Source: Rhizomicrobium sp. (GTDB taxonomy: Bacteria > Pseudomonadota > Alphaproteobacteria > Micropepsales > Micropepsaceae). Taken from it: 64,000 nt of DNA. Position numbers and translations under genes: made by a program. The DNA lies in assembly GCA_037200985.1 (NCBI GenBank), contig JBBCGJ010000001.1, forward strand, positions 186,001 to 250,000, written 5' to 3'. This document shows positions 8,729 through 19,647 of the stretch, piece after piece (the first letter of the stretch is position 1; each line of letters starts with the position of its first letter). Under the pieces are notes generated by a model. The model did no database searches. It was not told the DNA's origin and saw only the letters and a list, made by a program, of their open reading frames with translations.

Positions 8729-9652
8729 ATGAAAATTCCGTTCGAGCGTACGATCGCGGGTGCCTACCGTTTTGCTTTTACCAATGTGCTGTCCATCATC
8801 GGCATCGGCTGGTTTCCCTACCTTGTCGTAACCGCGCTTGGCGTCGGACTGGCTGTCCTCCTCTATCCGAGTGTCCATGGGCTGTGGCTCGACGATCGCA
8901 AGACGATAGACACCGCGAAGCTGATGACGACCATCGTCCCGCTCATCGGTGCCGTCCTGCTGGTCCTGCTGGCGCTCCTCGTCGCGCAGGCGATGGTGAC
9001 CGTGGGCTTGATGCGCAAGGCCCTGGGACAGCATCCCGGCCCGGTGTTCATCTTCTTCTCCTTGGGCGGCCAGGTCTGGCGGCTGATCGGGTCTTATATC
9101 TTGATGCTGCTGCTCCTCTGCGGCGGCGTCATGCTGGCGGCATTGGCGATCGGCGTGGTCGGCGCCGTGCTCAACCAGTTTGCCCAGAAGGTGCAGCCCC
9201 TGGTGCTGGGCGTGCTGATCTTCGTCGCGGTCCTCGGTTACTTTTATTCGGTCGTGCGGCTGTCCTTCTTCATCCCGGCCGTCGTCGTCGCGGAGGACCA
9301 CATCGGCCTCCGGCGGTCCTGGCATCTGGGCCGGGGCAATTTCTGGCGCATTTTCGGCATTTCGCTCATCGTCAGCCTGCCGATCCAGCTCGCGGTGTCG
9401 ACGATCTCGTCGACCATGATGCAGATCGCGATGGTGCCGGGCCTGGACCTGCAGCCCGGACCGATGACGGACGCGCAGAGCCAGAAGTTCGTGGCCGACC
9501 TGTTGGATGCTTTGCGCCGCGTCGGGCCCTATTACGCCCTGCTGCAGATACTATATCTTGCCCTGCTGTCGGGTCTTACGACCGGGGCGGTGGCAAACGC
9601 GTACAAGGCAGTGACCGGCGACGGTTCGGCGGACACGAAAGCGGTGGCATGA
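8729..9652 (+). CDS. Membrane protein, paralogue A of three
   Basis: 307 residues, strongly hydrophobic with several predicted helices (about 20-45, 70-95, 120-145, 160-185, 215-240, 265-290). Family function not recognised. It shares with the next gene and with the one at 11906 an N-terminal pattern (P..RTI..AY.F then GIGWFPYLV) and a central basic loop LRRSWHLGRGNFWRIFG. The ATG at 8729 is preferred over a GTG at 8717 because ggggcagg lies just upstream. It overlaps the next gene by 4 bp (ATGA), so the two are translationally coupled and may form a hetero-oligomer. Confidence 0.75.
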   Translation: MKIPFERTIAGAYRFAFTNVLSIIGIGWFPYLVVTALGVGLAVLLYPSVHGLWLDDRKTIDTAKLMTTIVPLIGAVLLVLLALLVAQAMVTVGLMRKALGQHPGPVFIFFSLGGQVWRLIGSYILMLLLLCGGVMLAALAIGVVGAVLNQFAQKVQPLVLGVLIFVAVLGYFYSVVRLSFFIPAVVVAEDHIGLRRSWHLGRGNFWRIFGISLIVSLPIQLAVSTISSTMMQIAMVPGLDLQPGPMTDAQSQKFVADLLDALRRVGPYYALLQILYLALLSGLTTGAVANAYKAVTGDGSADTKAVA

Positions 9653-10536
9653 ACAAGATACCGGTCGGCGAGACCATCCGCTTTGCCTATGCGTTCACCT
9701 TCGGCGAAATCGGCACCGTCATCGGGCTGGTGTGGATTCCGCTGGTGATCAACGCCGTCGGAGCCTTCCTGGTCGAGCGCGGCTTGGGCGACGCCGAGCC
9801 CGCCGCCGGCGCGGCGCTCCCGCCCGGCTTCGGCTATTTCGCGCTCTACAGCGTCCTCGCGGTGTTCCTCGTCGCCATGGTCGCCGTCGCCATCACGCGA
9901 CAGGCCCTGGGACTGCGCCAGGGACCCGCCATCGCCCATGTCTCGTTCGGCACGGCGGAGCTGCATGTGTTCGGCGGGATCGCAGGGCTTTATCTATTAT
10001 TCTTCATTTTCGCGATGGGATTGACCCTGGCGGTGGTCGTCGTCGGCGGACTTGCCGCGACGCTCCTGCCTTCGAAGGCGGTGGGCGAGGCGGTGGCCGC
10101 GGCGGCGGGGTCGCTCGCGGCGTTGGCCGGGCTAGGCGCGATCTTCTATGCCCTGGTCCGTCTCAGTTTCCTGTTCGTCCCGTCCTGCGTCGGCGGCGGC
10201 GGGTTCGGTCTGTCGCGCAGCTGGGAGCTGACGCGGGGAAATTTCTGGCGCATCGTGGCGGTCGGCGCGGCGACCGCGCTGCCGGCGATGCTCGTCGTCT
10301 TCGTGGTCAACCTTCTGATATTGGGGCCGGATTACATCTCCAGCATCGCCGCGATGTTTCGCGATCAGGGGCATCTGGCGAAATACGCCGCCGAGCAATC
10401 GCGGATGACGTCGGCCAAGATGCCGTTGCTTCTCGGCGTCAGCCTTGTGCTTTCGCCGATAACCTACGGACTCCTGTTCGCGCCGGCCGCTTTCGCGTAT
10501 CGTGCGCTGGCGGGCAAGAACGTCTTGCCGGGCTAG
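9649..10536 (+). CDS. Membrane protein, paralogue B of three
   Basis: 295 residues and similar to paralogue A throughout: PVGETIRFAYAFTFGE at the N-terminus, GLVWIPLVI in the first helix, and the loop LSRSWELTRGNFWRIVA. About six hydrophobic segments, no enzyme motif and no signal peptide. The ATG overlaps the stop of paralogue A. An MFS transporter gene starts 24 bp downstream. Function is unknown; the repeated RSW.L.RGN.WRI loop is the only strongly conserved polar feature and is the likely functional part. Confidence 0.75.
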   Translation: MNKIPVGETIRFAYAFTFGEIGTVIGLVWIPLVINAVGAFLVERGLGDAEPAAGAALPPGFGYFALYSVLAVFLVAMVAVAITRQALGLRQGPAIAHVSFGTAELHVFGGIAGLYLLFFIFAMGLTLAVVVVGGLAATLLPSKAVGEAVAAAAGSLAALAGLGAIFYALVRLSFLFVPSCVGGGGFGLSRSWELTRGNFWRIVAVGAATALPAMLVVFVVNLLILGPDYISSIAAMFRDQGHLAKYAAEQSRMTSAKMPLLLGVSLVLSPITYGLLFAPAAFAYRALAGKNVLPG

Positions 10537-10560
10537 CGGTCGACATTCCTCGCGGCGGAG

Positions 10561-11808
10561 TTGCCGCATCCCGGAAACAGGGGTTTGCGCAATTTCCGCC
10601 TGATCCTGGTGCTGACGGTCGTCTATATCGACATGCTGGGCGTGGGACTGGCCTATCCCGTGCTTCCCAAGCTCGTGCAGCAATTCTTGCATGGGGACGT
10701 CGTGCACGCCTCCTATGCCTTCGGCCTGCTGGTCTCTGCATTTTCGCTCGCGCAGTTCTTCTTCGCGCCGCTGTTCGGTGCGCTGTCGGATCGCTATGGG
10801 CGTCGGCCGTTGATCCTCGCCTCGCTGGGCGGCTCCGCCTTGTCCTATCTGCTGATGGCCGCGGCGCCCGGTCTGGCGGTGCTGGCGGTGGCGCGGCTGC
10901 TGGCCGGCGTGATGGGCGGCTCCTTCACCACCGCGGGCGCCTATCTCGCCGACATCACCCCGCCCGAGAAGCGGGCGCAAAGCTTTGGGCTGATCGGCGC
11001 GACGTTCGGCTTCGGCTTCATCACCGGTCCGGCGATCGGCGGCGTTCTCGCGGGCATCGATCTGCACCTGCCGTTTCTCGCCGCCGGCGCGCTGTGCGCG
11101 GCCAATCTCCTGTTCGGGTTGTTCGCGCTGCCTGAATCGCTCGCGCCAGAGAACCGCAAGGCGTTCCGTTTCGTGCACGCCAATCCGATCGGGGCGCTGC
11201 GCGAGGTTGGACGCTATCCGTCCATCGCCGCGCTTCTCGCGATCTTCGTGCTGGCGACCTTCGCCAATCGCGTGGCGGAGATGATCTGGGTGCTTTACAC
11301 CGCCTACCGCTTCCATTGGGGGACTACGGAGATCGGCATCTCGCTCGCGGTGGTCGGCGTGATCTTCGTCGTCGGGCAAGGCTGGTTCACGCGGGTCCTG
11401 ATCCCGCGCATCGGGGAGCGTGGCGCCATCCTGACCGGACTGGCCGTGAGCGTGCTGGTGAGCGTCGGCTATGGCGCGGTGACGCAGGGATGGATGATAT
11501 ATGCCGTCATGCCATTCGCGATCTCAGGCTGGACCGTGGCCCAGCCCGCGGTCCAGGGGCTGATGTCGCGTGCCGTGCCGGCGAACGAGCAGGGCCTGCT
11601 GCAGGGCGCACTGGCGAGCGTGACAAACCTCACCAGTATCGGCGGGCCCCTGATTTGGACGGGTTTATTTGGTTACTTTGTAAGCGCTGACGCCCCGGTC
11701 GTCATTCCGGGGATGGCGTTCTACGTTTCCGCCGGGCTGTTTCTGATCTGCCTGCTTCTGGCCCTGCGCTGGCGTCACGAACGGGTCCCACAACCGGCTG
11801 TTGCATAA
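10561..11808 (+). CDS. MFS transporter, TetA-like drug/proton antiporter type
   Basis: 415 residues with a 12-helix major facilitator profile. The loop between helices 2 and 3 carries GALSDRYGRRPL, and helix 5 has a GFGFITGPAIGG antiporter-type motif, as in the TetA/multidrug group. No ATG fits the frame; a TTG at 10561 is the longest start, another TTG at 10585 is possible, and neither has an ideal ribosome site. It lies between paralogous membrane proteins B and C, so it may share their transcript. The substrate cannot be predicted; resistance should not be assumed. Confidence 0.85.
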   Translation: MPHPGNRGLRNFRLILVLTVVYIDMLGVGLAYPVLPKLVQQFLHGDVVHASYAFGLLVSAFSLAQFFFAPLFGALSDRYGRRPLILASLGGSALSYLLMAAAPGLAVLAVARLLAGVMGGSFTTAGAYLADITPPEKRAQSFGLIGATFGFGFITGPAIGGVLAGIDLHLPFLAAGALCAANLLFGLFALPESLAPENRKAFRFVHANPIGALREVGRYPSIAALLAIFVLATFANRVAEMIWVLYTAYRFHWGTTEIGISLAVVGVIFVVGQGWFTRVLIPRIGERGAILTGLAVSVLVSVGYGAVTQGWMIYAVMPFAISGWTVAQPAVQGLMSRAVPANEQGLLQGALASVTNLTSIGGPLIWTGLFGYFVSADAPVVIPGMAFYVSAGLFLICLLLALRWRHERVPQPAVA

Positions 11809-11905
11809 GCTTGCTCAGGACTTTTCGGTCTGTCGTATCGACTTCACGTGGCCGATATAGGATGAATCGTTGGCGGCCCGCAGGGCCGGGGTGTGGGGGT
11901 TTGGG

Positions 11906-13309
11906 ATGAGCAAGGTTCCGGTCGGCGCAAGCATTGCGCACGCCTACGGGTTTTTGTTTGGCCGTTTTTTCCAGATCATCGGCACGGCCTGGGTGCCGGC
12001 GCTGCTGTACGGGCTGGGCTATTACGTCCTGCTGAGCGCGCTGCAATTCGCCAAGCCGATGCCCGGAAGCGCGGCCCTGGCGGCGGTCTCGGCGCTTGCC
12101 GGTTTCGCGTTCTTCATCATGATCCGCTCGGTGCTCGGCATTTCGCTGACGCAGGAAGCGCTGGGCGTGCGCAAGGATCTGACGCTGGCCCATTTCGTGA
12201 TCGGTCCGCGCGAGCTGCGGCTGTTCTTCGGCTATCTCCGCTACTACATCGTCTTCATTCTTCTCTACGTCGCCGTACTGGCCGTGAGCTTCGGCGCGGT
12301 CTTCGCCGCGAAAAAATTCGGCGCGGGACTTCTGCCGGCGATGGCAGTAGGCGGCACGCCGATCGCGGTGGTCGCCGCCCTGGCCCTGACGGTCATCCTG
12401 GCGATCTGGTTCGTGCTGTCCATGCTGCGGCTTGTGTTCCTCCTGCCGCCCATTGCGTCCGCCGAGCATCGCACGCGGCTCGTGCGCGCCTGGGCGCTGA
12501 CGCGCGGCAGCTCGTTGCGGATCCTCATCGTTCTCATCGGAACCTTCCTGCCGGCGGTGATCGTATTCGGCGCCGCTGCCTATTACCTGATCGGACCGGC
12601 GGACTTCGCGGCGCTCGGCCAGGCCCTCCATAATTTCAAGCCCGGCACGCCGCCGCCGCTGACGGCTTTTTTCTGGGCCCATGCCGACAAGCTGTCGCTG
12701 CTGACGGCGATCGGGACGGCGGTCAACGGCGCGCTGCTGGCGGGCGCCTCCGCCGCGGCCTATCGCACGGTCACCGGTCACGAGGACCCCGAACTGGAAG
12801 ACGATGCCGCCCTCGTCGCGCCGCTGCTGGCGCCGGTCGAGGAGCACGGCCACCACGAGGAGCCGGCGGATCACGGCCATCATGAGGACCACGGCCACGG
12901 CGGGCACGAAGAGCCCGCCGGCCATGACGATCACGGTCACGGCGATCACGGACATGACGATCATGGTCATGGTGGACATGAGGACCACGGCCATGGCGGC
13001 CATGAAGAACCTGCCGGCCATGACGATCATGGACATGGCGGCCACGACGACCATGGTCATGACGACCATGGGAATGGCGGCGGCCACGGTCACGAGGACC
13101 ACGGCCATGGCGGTCACGAGGATCATGACGATCACGGGCACGGCGGCCATAACGACCATGGCCATAGCGACGATCATGGCGGCGGCCACGACTCGCATGG
13201 CGATCATGGCGGGCATGGGCATGACAGCCATGGACACGACAACCACGGGCACGATCACGGCCATGGCGATCATGGACATCACGCCCATGGCAGGGCAGCC
13301 GCCGAATAG
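11906..13309 (+). CDS. Membrane protein, paralogue C, with His/Asp/Gly-rich C-terminal tail
   Basis: 467 residues. The first ~300 are a membrane domain related to paralogues A and B: MSKVPVGASIAHAYGFLFG, GTAWVPALL, and the loop LVRAWALTRGSSLRILI. After ELEDDAALVAPLLAPV the protein becomes a low-complexity tail (about residues 312-464) built from HGH, DDHGH and GGHED units, with about 54 histidines by hand count plus many Asp/Glu. Such tails bind Zn, Ni, Co or Cu in other proteins; that role is inferred here. The ATG at 11906 aligns with the paralogue starts. The opposite strand also stays open across this gene because of its codon composition, which I do not take as coding. Confidence 0.75.
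   Translation: MSKVPVGASIAHAYGFLFGRFFQIIGTAWVPALLYGLGYYVLLSALQFAKPMPGSAALAAVSALAGFAFFIMIRSVLGISLTQEALGVRKDLTLAHFVIGPRELRLFFGYLRYYIVFILLYVAVLAVSFGAVFAAKKFGAGLLPAMAVGGTPIAVVAALALTVILAIWFVLSMLRLVFLLPPIASAEHRTRLVRAWALTRGSSLRILIVLIGTFLPAVIVFGAAAYYLIGPADFAALGQALHNFKPGTPPPLTAFFWAHADKLSLLTAIGTAVNGALLAGASAAAYRTVTGHEDPELEDDAALVAPLLAPVEEHGHHEEPADHGHHEDHGHGGHEEPAGHDDHGHGDHGHDDHGHGGHEDHGHGGHEEPAGHDDHGHGGHDDHGHDDHGNGGGHGHEDHGHGGHEDHDDHGHGGHNDHGHSDDHGGGHDSHGDHGGHGHDSHGHDNHGHDHGHGDHGHHAHGRAAAE
12839..13300 (+). repeat. Low-complexity repeat encoding the His-rich tail
   Basis: Degenerate short-period repeat made of units such as catgacgatcatgg and ggcggccatga, with longer near-duplicates. For example the coding for HGHGGHEEPAGHDDHGHG occurs twice, around 12893 and 12989. 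The arrangement suggests growth by slippage or unequal recombination, so tail length may vary between strains. Confidence 0.75.
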
Positions 13310-13456
13310 TGCGTCGATTACAAGCCGGACATCCGCGCAAACAACTTGTCCTGGGCGCGGCCGCGATGACAGTCCGCGACAGATTGCGCGCGCTTAACTG
13401 GCCCGGACGCGCCCGCCCGCCGATACCGGTGCTCGCGGAATTCGCGGGCGCGCTGC

Positions 13457-14311
13457 ATGTCGTTCGAGCTCGATGCCGATGCGATAACGGCGCTGTTCAC
13501 GCTGCCGCGCAGCGACGGGGCTTTCGATCCCGATCACACCGCCTATCTGCGTGCGCTCGGACGCCGCCGTCCGTCCGTCCTGCTCGCCTTTCCGCCCAAA
13601 TGCGCCGGCACCTTCCTGCGCACCGCGGCGATCCACGCGGTTGACGGCCAGCTGGCGCGCGTCGTGCACGCCCAGGGTGGGCGGGATGCCACGCCGTACC
13701 TGCCGGTGTTCATCCGCTATCTCGCCGGCGGTTATCCGCCCGATCCGCTCGTGACGCATGTTCACATGCAGGCCCTCCCGGCCAACCGCCATTTCGTCGA
13801 GGCGCTGGATCTGAAGCCCGCGATCATGCTGCGCAGCGTGCCCGACATGCTGGTCTCCTATCTCGACATGCTCGATACCGAGCCGGCGAGTTCGAACCAT
13901 TGGCTCAACATCGCCATTCCGCCGGACTTCGCGGCGATGAGCCGGACCGCGAAGGCCGATTTCCTGATCGACACGGTCATGCCCTGGTATGCGAGCTATT
14001 ACGCGACCTGGCTCGCCTACGCCGCCGAGGCGCCGCAGCGCGTCCTGGTGCTGCGTTATGGCGATCTGCGCCGCGATCCCGCGGCCGTGCTGGGTGCGGT
14101 CTTGGAGCATGCCGGCCTGCCGCGCCCGGAGGAGATGTGCGAACTGGCGGTCGCGGCGGCGTGGCACAATCGCGCGGAGAACCGGTTCAACAAGGGCGAG
14201 GAGGGGCGGAGCGCAAGCCGCTTCACCGCCGAACAGCGAGACCGCATCGCGCGGCACCTGGGCTATCACCGCGAGCTGGAGAGCCTGCGAAGCGAACTCC
14301 TGCCCCCATAG
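13457..14311 (+). CDS. Sulfotransferase-domain protein
   Basis: 284 residues. FPPKCAGTFLRT (about residues 48-59) fits the 5'-phosphosulfate loop of PAPS-dependent sulfotransferases. MLRSVPDMLVSYLDM, RYGDLRRDP and RFNKGEEGRSASRFT near the C-terminus fit the 3'-phosphate binding segments. The fold would move sulfate from PAPS to a hydroxyl or amine on a glycan, lipid or small molecule. Cytoplasmic, no signal peptide. It follows the His-tailed gene after 147 bp and ends convergently with uvrA. The acceptor is not evident; the surface-polysaccharide locus is far downstream. Confidence 0.78.
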   Translation: MSFELDADAITALFTLPRSDGAFDPDHTAYLRALGRRRPSVLLAFPPKCAGTFLRTAAIHAVDGQLARVVHAQGGRDATPYLPVFIRYLAGGYPPDPLVTHVHMQALPANRHFVEALDLKPAIMLRSVPDMLVSYLDMLDTEPASSNHWLNIAIPPDFAAMSRTAKADFLIDTVMPWYASYYATWLAYAAEAPQRVLVLRYGDLRRDPAAVLGAVLEHAGLPRPEEMCELAVAAAWHNRAENRFNKGEEGRSASRFTAEQRDRIARHLGYHRELESLRSELLPP

Positions 14312-14329
14312 CCGGGCGGCGGTCCCGGC
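14311..14329. terminator. Possible bidirectional hairpin between the sulfotransferase gene and uvrA
   Basis: GCCGGG (14311-14316) and CCCGGC (14324-14329) pair around a 7-base loop between two convergent stop codons. There is no long T-run on either strand, so termination is only a suggestion from position. Confidence 0.3.
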
Positions 14330-14336
14330 ACGACTC

Positions 14337-17228
<2,892 letters not shown>

Positions 17229-17401
17229 CGGTCTTTCATCGGCCTGGTCTTGGCGAAACGCGCACTCTGGCTGGCGGGCTTCGCACCCGCAACCGCGTGC
17301 CTGTCATGATCCCCTGGAGTCTCCGCAGCGCCGGACAGGCCCGGGAGCGGGCTTATCTGGGTACGGAACCCGCAAAGCGCAAGCGCCGTGGGAATCTTCC
17401 G

Positions 17402-17416
17402 GAACATAACAGGAAC
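17402..17416 (-). promoter_or_regulatory. LexA box upstream of uvrA
   Basis: On the coding strand of uvrA this reads GTTC-CTGTTAT-GTTC, a perfect match to the alphaproteobacterial LexA consensus GTTC-N7-GTTC. It lies in the 259-bp gap between the flavin oxidase stop and the uvrA start. No convincing -35/-10 pair could be fixed around it, so the exact promoter position is open. Confidence 0.75.
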
Positions 17417-17487
17417 ACGAAGCCTGCGCCAGCATAACCCGTCCGTGGTCAGGAATTTGGCAGCAGCCTGCCCGCGCCCACAGGCGC

Positions 17488-18909
17488 TCAGATCACGCTC
17501 TGGGCGTGGTGGAAGAGGTTCTGCGGGTCGGCCTTCGCCTTGATCGCCTGCAGGCGCGGCAGGTTCTGGCGCCAATAGGCCTGCTGCCAATCGGCGAGTT
17601 CGAGGTCGCAATAGTTCACATAGGCGCCGCCGGACCAGGGGCGCAGCGCGGCGTAGAGGCGTCTCAGATCCGCGAGGCGGCGCAGGCCGGCGGCCGGGCT
17701 TTGCCAGCTCGTGTAGTACTGGATGCAGAACTCCGTGCCCGCGCGATAAGCGAAGGCAGTGTCGTCGCCGCCGACCCGCGCGATGGCGCCGCCATAGGCG
17801 TCGCAGATCGCGATCACTTCGTTCGCGGGCAGGGCGGCGATGCCGCCGAGCAGGGCCTCGATGCCGGCATCGTCGAGCGGCCTCACGATGTAGTCGGACT
17901 TTCCTTTCGAGTATTTGGACTCATAGCCCCAGCCTCCCGAGAAATGGTTGACGGCGGCGAGAAAGTTCATCGAGGAGAGGGTCGGGCCGTTCGCGGGCTC
18001 GGCGGCATCCGTCAGCGCGCGCAATTGACGCCGCAGGTCCGCGATGGACCCGGTCGATTGCCCGGCGGCGTGCAGCGCGATGCGTCCGTCGCCGCGTTTG
18101 GACAGTTTGAAAATACCCGTGATCGTGTCGGGCGCGCGCGGTGCCCAATCCTGCCAGGCCTTGAACAGGGAGACGGCGCGTGGAAGAGGCAGCGCCCAGG
18201 TCGCGGCATAGATTGCGATCGGGCCGATCGGCCGGACCGCGAAATGAAGCTGTGTCGCCGCGCCGAACGTGCCGCCGCCGCCGCCGCGACTGGCCCAGAA
18301 CAGATCGGGGTTCGCGGATGCGTCGGCGCGCACGGTTCCCGCATCGGCGTCGACGAGATCGATGCCTACAAGGTTGTCGCAGGCCAGTCCGCGCTCACGC
18401 CCGATTAGGCCGAAGCCGCCGCCCATCGTATGGCCGGAAATCCCCACGGTCGGGCAGGAGCCGCCAGGAAATCCAAAACCGCGCGGGCCGACGAAGCGAT
18501 AGATGTCGCCCAGCGACGTGCCGGCGCCGACCGAGAGCACGCCGGTCTTCGCATCGAGCGCGATCGCCTTCATCAGCCGCGTGTCGATGACGATGCCGGT
18601 GCTCTGCGAGAAACCCTCGAAGCTATGGCCGCCGCTGCGCAGGGCGAAGGGAAGGTTCTTCGCGCGGATCCAATCGACCGCCTGCGCCACGCCGCGCGCC
18701 GTCTTCGGCAGGATGCGCAGCGCGGGCTTCAGCTCGGTGCGAAGATTGTAGGCGGGCAGGGTGCTGTCATAGAGCGCCGTGCCTGGCATCGCCAAAACGG
18801 CATCGTCCGCCGCGATGGCGGGAAGCGGCGGGGGCGCCGCGCGCGCCCTGCGCAGGATGGCGGGCGCCGCGATCAAGGCAGCGGCAACGGCTCTTCGGCT
18901 CAGCATCAT
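17488..18909 (-). CDS. Secreted FAD-linked oxidoreductase, berberine-bridge type
   Basis: 473 residues. The N-terminus MMLSRRAVAAALIAAPAIL looks like a twin-arginine-type export signal ending near RARA-APPP. Two covalent-flavin sites are visible: His95 in RSGGHSFEGF and Cys152 in GGSCPTVGISGH. They imply bicovalent FAD, as in berberine-bridge and hexose/oligosaccharide oxidases. The C-terminal BBE segment is YVNYCDLELADWQQAYW...QNLFHHAQSV. It probably oxidises an alcohol or sugar in the periplasm using O2 or another acceptor. It sits between uvrA and ssb, which are adjacent in many bacteria, so it looks like an insertion into that pair. Confidence 0.85.
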   Translation of the reverse strand: MMLSRRAVAAALIAAPAILRRARAAPPPLPAIAADDAVLAMPGTALYDSTLPAYNLRTELKPALRILPKTARGVAQAVDWIRAKNLPFALRSGGHSFEGFSQSTGIVIDTRLMKAIALDAKTGVLSVGAGTSLGDIYRFVGPRGFGFPGGSCPTVGISGHTMGGGFGLIGRERGLACDNLVGIDLVDADAGTVRADASANPDLFWASRGGGGGTFGAATQLHFAVRPIGPIAIYAATWALPLPRAVSLFKAWQDWAPRAPDTITGIFKLSKRGDGRIALHAAGQSTGSIADLRRQLRALTDAAEPANGPTLSSMNFLAAVNHFSGGWGYESKYSKGKSDYIVRPLDDAGIEALLGGIAALPANEVIAICDAYGGAIARVGGDDTAFAYRAGTEFCIQYYTSWQSPAAGLRRLADLRRLYAALRPWSGGAYVNYCDLELADWQQAYWRQNLPRLQAIKAKADPQNLFHHAQSVI

Positions 18910-19081
18910 GCGGGAGCGGTGCTCGGTATCTGGTCAGCGCACGTCGAGTAGCGGCAGCACATGATCGCGCGTCAGCGGCGCCGGCGCCAGCACGGAGCCA
19001 CATCAGGTATGATCCACGTAACCTCCTCGATCTCAGCGACCGGTTGAACCGGGACGGCAATTATGCGGGGAGGATGCCCCC

Positions 19082-19110
19082 TTGCTCAGGAACAAACCAC
19101 GAACTAAGAT
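19082..19110 (+). promoter_or_regulatory. ssb promoter with embedded LexA box
   Basis: GAAC (19090-19093), seven bases AAACCAC, GAAC (19101-19104): a perfect alphaproteobacterial LexA box. It fills the spacer between a weak -35 TTGCTC (19082-19087) and a -10 TAAGAT (19105-19110) with 17-bp spacing, so bound LexA would block RNA polymerase directly. The leader to the ssb ATG would be about 75 bases. A separate small palindrome CCGGTT-G-AACCGG lies at 19040-19052 and may belong to the divergent flavin-oxidase promoter. Confidence 0.7.
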
Positions 19111-19193
19111 GTGCACAGGCTCTGAGAACCGGCCCGATGGTTCTTGCGGGCATAGCGGCCTAGGTTCGGCCCAACGAGAAATGGAGACGGGTC

Positions 19194-19634
19194 ATGGCGG
19201 GCAGCGTCAACAAGGTCATTCTGATCGGCAATCTGGGCAAGGACCCGGAAACGCGGCGCATGACGAGCGGCGATCCGATCGTGACGTTCTCGCTCGCGAC
19301 CTCGGAATCGTGGCGCGACAAGTCGAGCGGCGAGCGCAAGGAAAAGACCGAGTGGCACCGCGTCGTCATCTTCAACAAGAACCTGGCCGAGGTGGCGGGG
19401 AAATATCTGCGCAAGGGCTCCAAAGTCTATGTCGAAGGCTCGCTGCAGACGCGCAAATGGACCGACAAGGACGGCGCGGAAAAATACACGACCGAGGTCG
19501 TGCTGCAGAACTTCCGCGGCGAGCTGACGATGCTGGACACGCGCGGCGAGGGTGGCGGACGCGAGCGCATGGGCGCCAGCGAGGCGCCCGCCAGCTTCCA
19601 GCGCGAAGAGATGGACGACGAGATTCCGTTCTAG
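19194..19634 (+). CDS. ssb: Single-stranded DNA-binding protein
   Basis: 146 residues. An OB-fold domain ([19 protein letters not shown]... through about 110) contains the SSB motifs [20 protein letters not shown] and [18 protein letters not shown] short flexible linker leads to the acidic tail EEMDDEIPF, the tip that recruits repair and replication partners. The linker is shorter than in E. coli SSB. A LexA box overlaps its predicted promoter. A trypsin-like lipoprotein gene starts 13 bp after its stop and may be co-transcribed. Confidence 0.96.
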   Translation: MAGSVNKVILIGNLGKDPETRRMTSGDPIVTFSLATSESWRDKSSGERKEKTEWHRVVIFNKNLAEVAGKYLRKGSKVYVEGSLQTRKWTDKDGAEKYTTEVVLQNFRGELTMLDTRGEGGGRERMGASEAPASFQREEMDDEIPF

Positions 19635-19647
19635 GCCGGTCCGTCGG

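Noticed and set aside
11702-13288. Long open frame on the minus strand opposite the His-tailed gene (528 codons, Met/Val-rich)
   Set aside because: It is the antisense reading of the repeat-rich plus-strand gene; composition is a mirror of His/Asp codons and there is no family feature or start signal.
12839-13300. Repeat block considered as a CRISPR array or mobile repeat
   Set aside because: Units are short, irregular and in frame with a protein tail; there are no uniform repeats with unique spacers.
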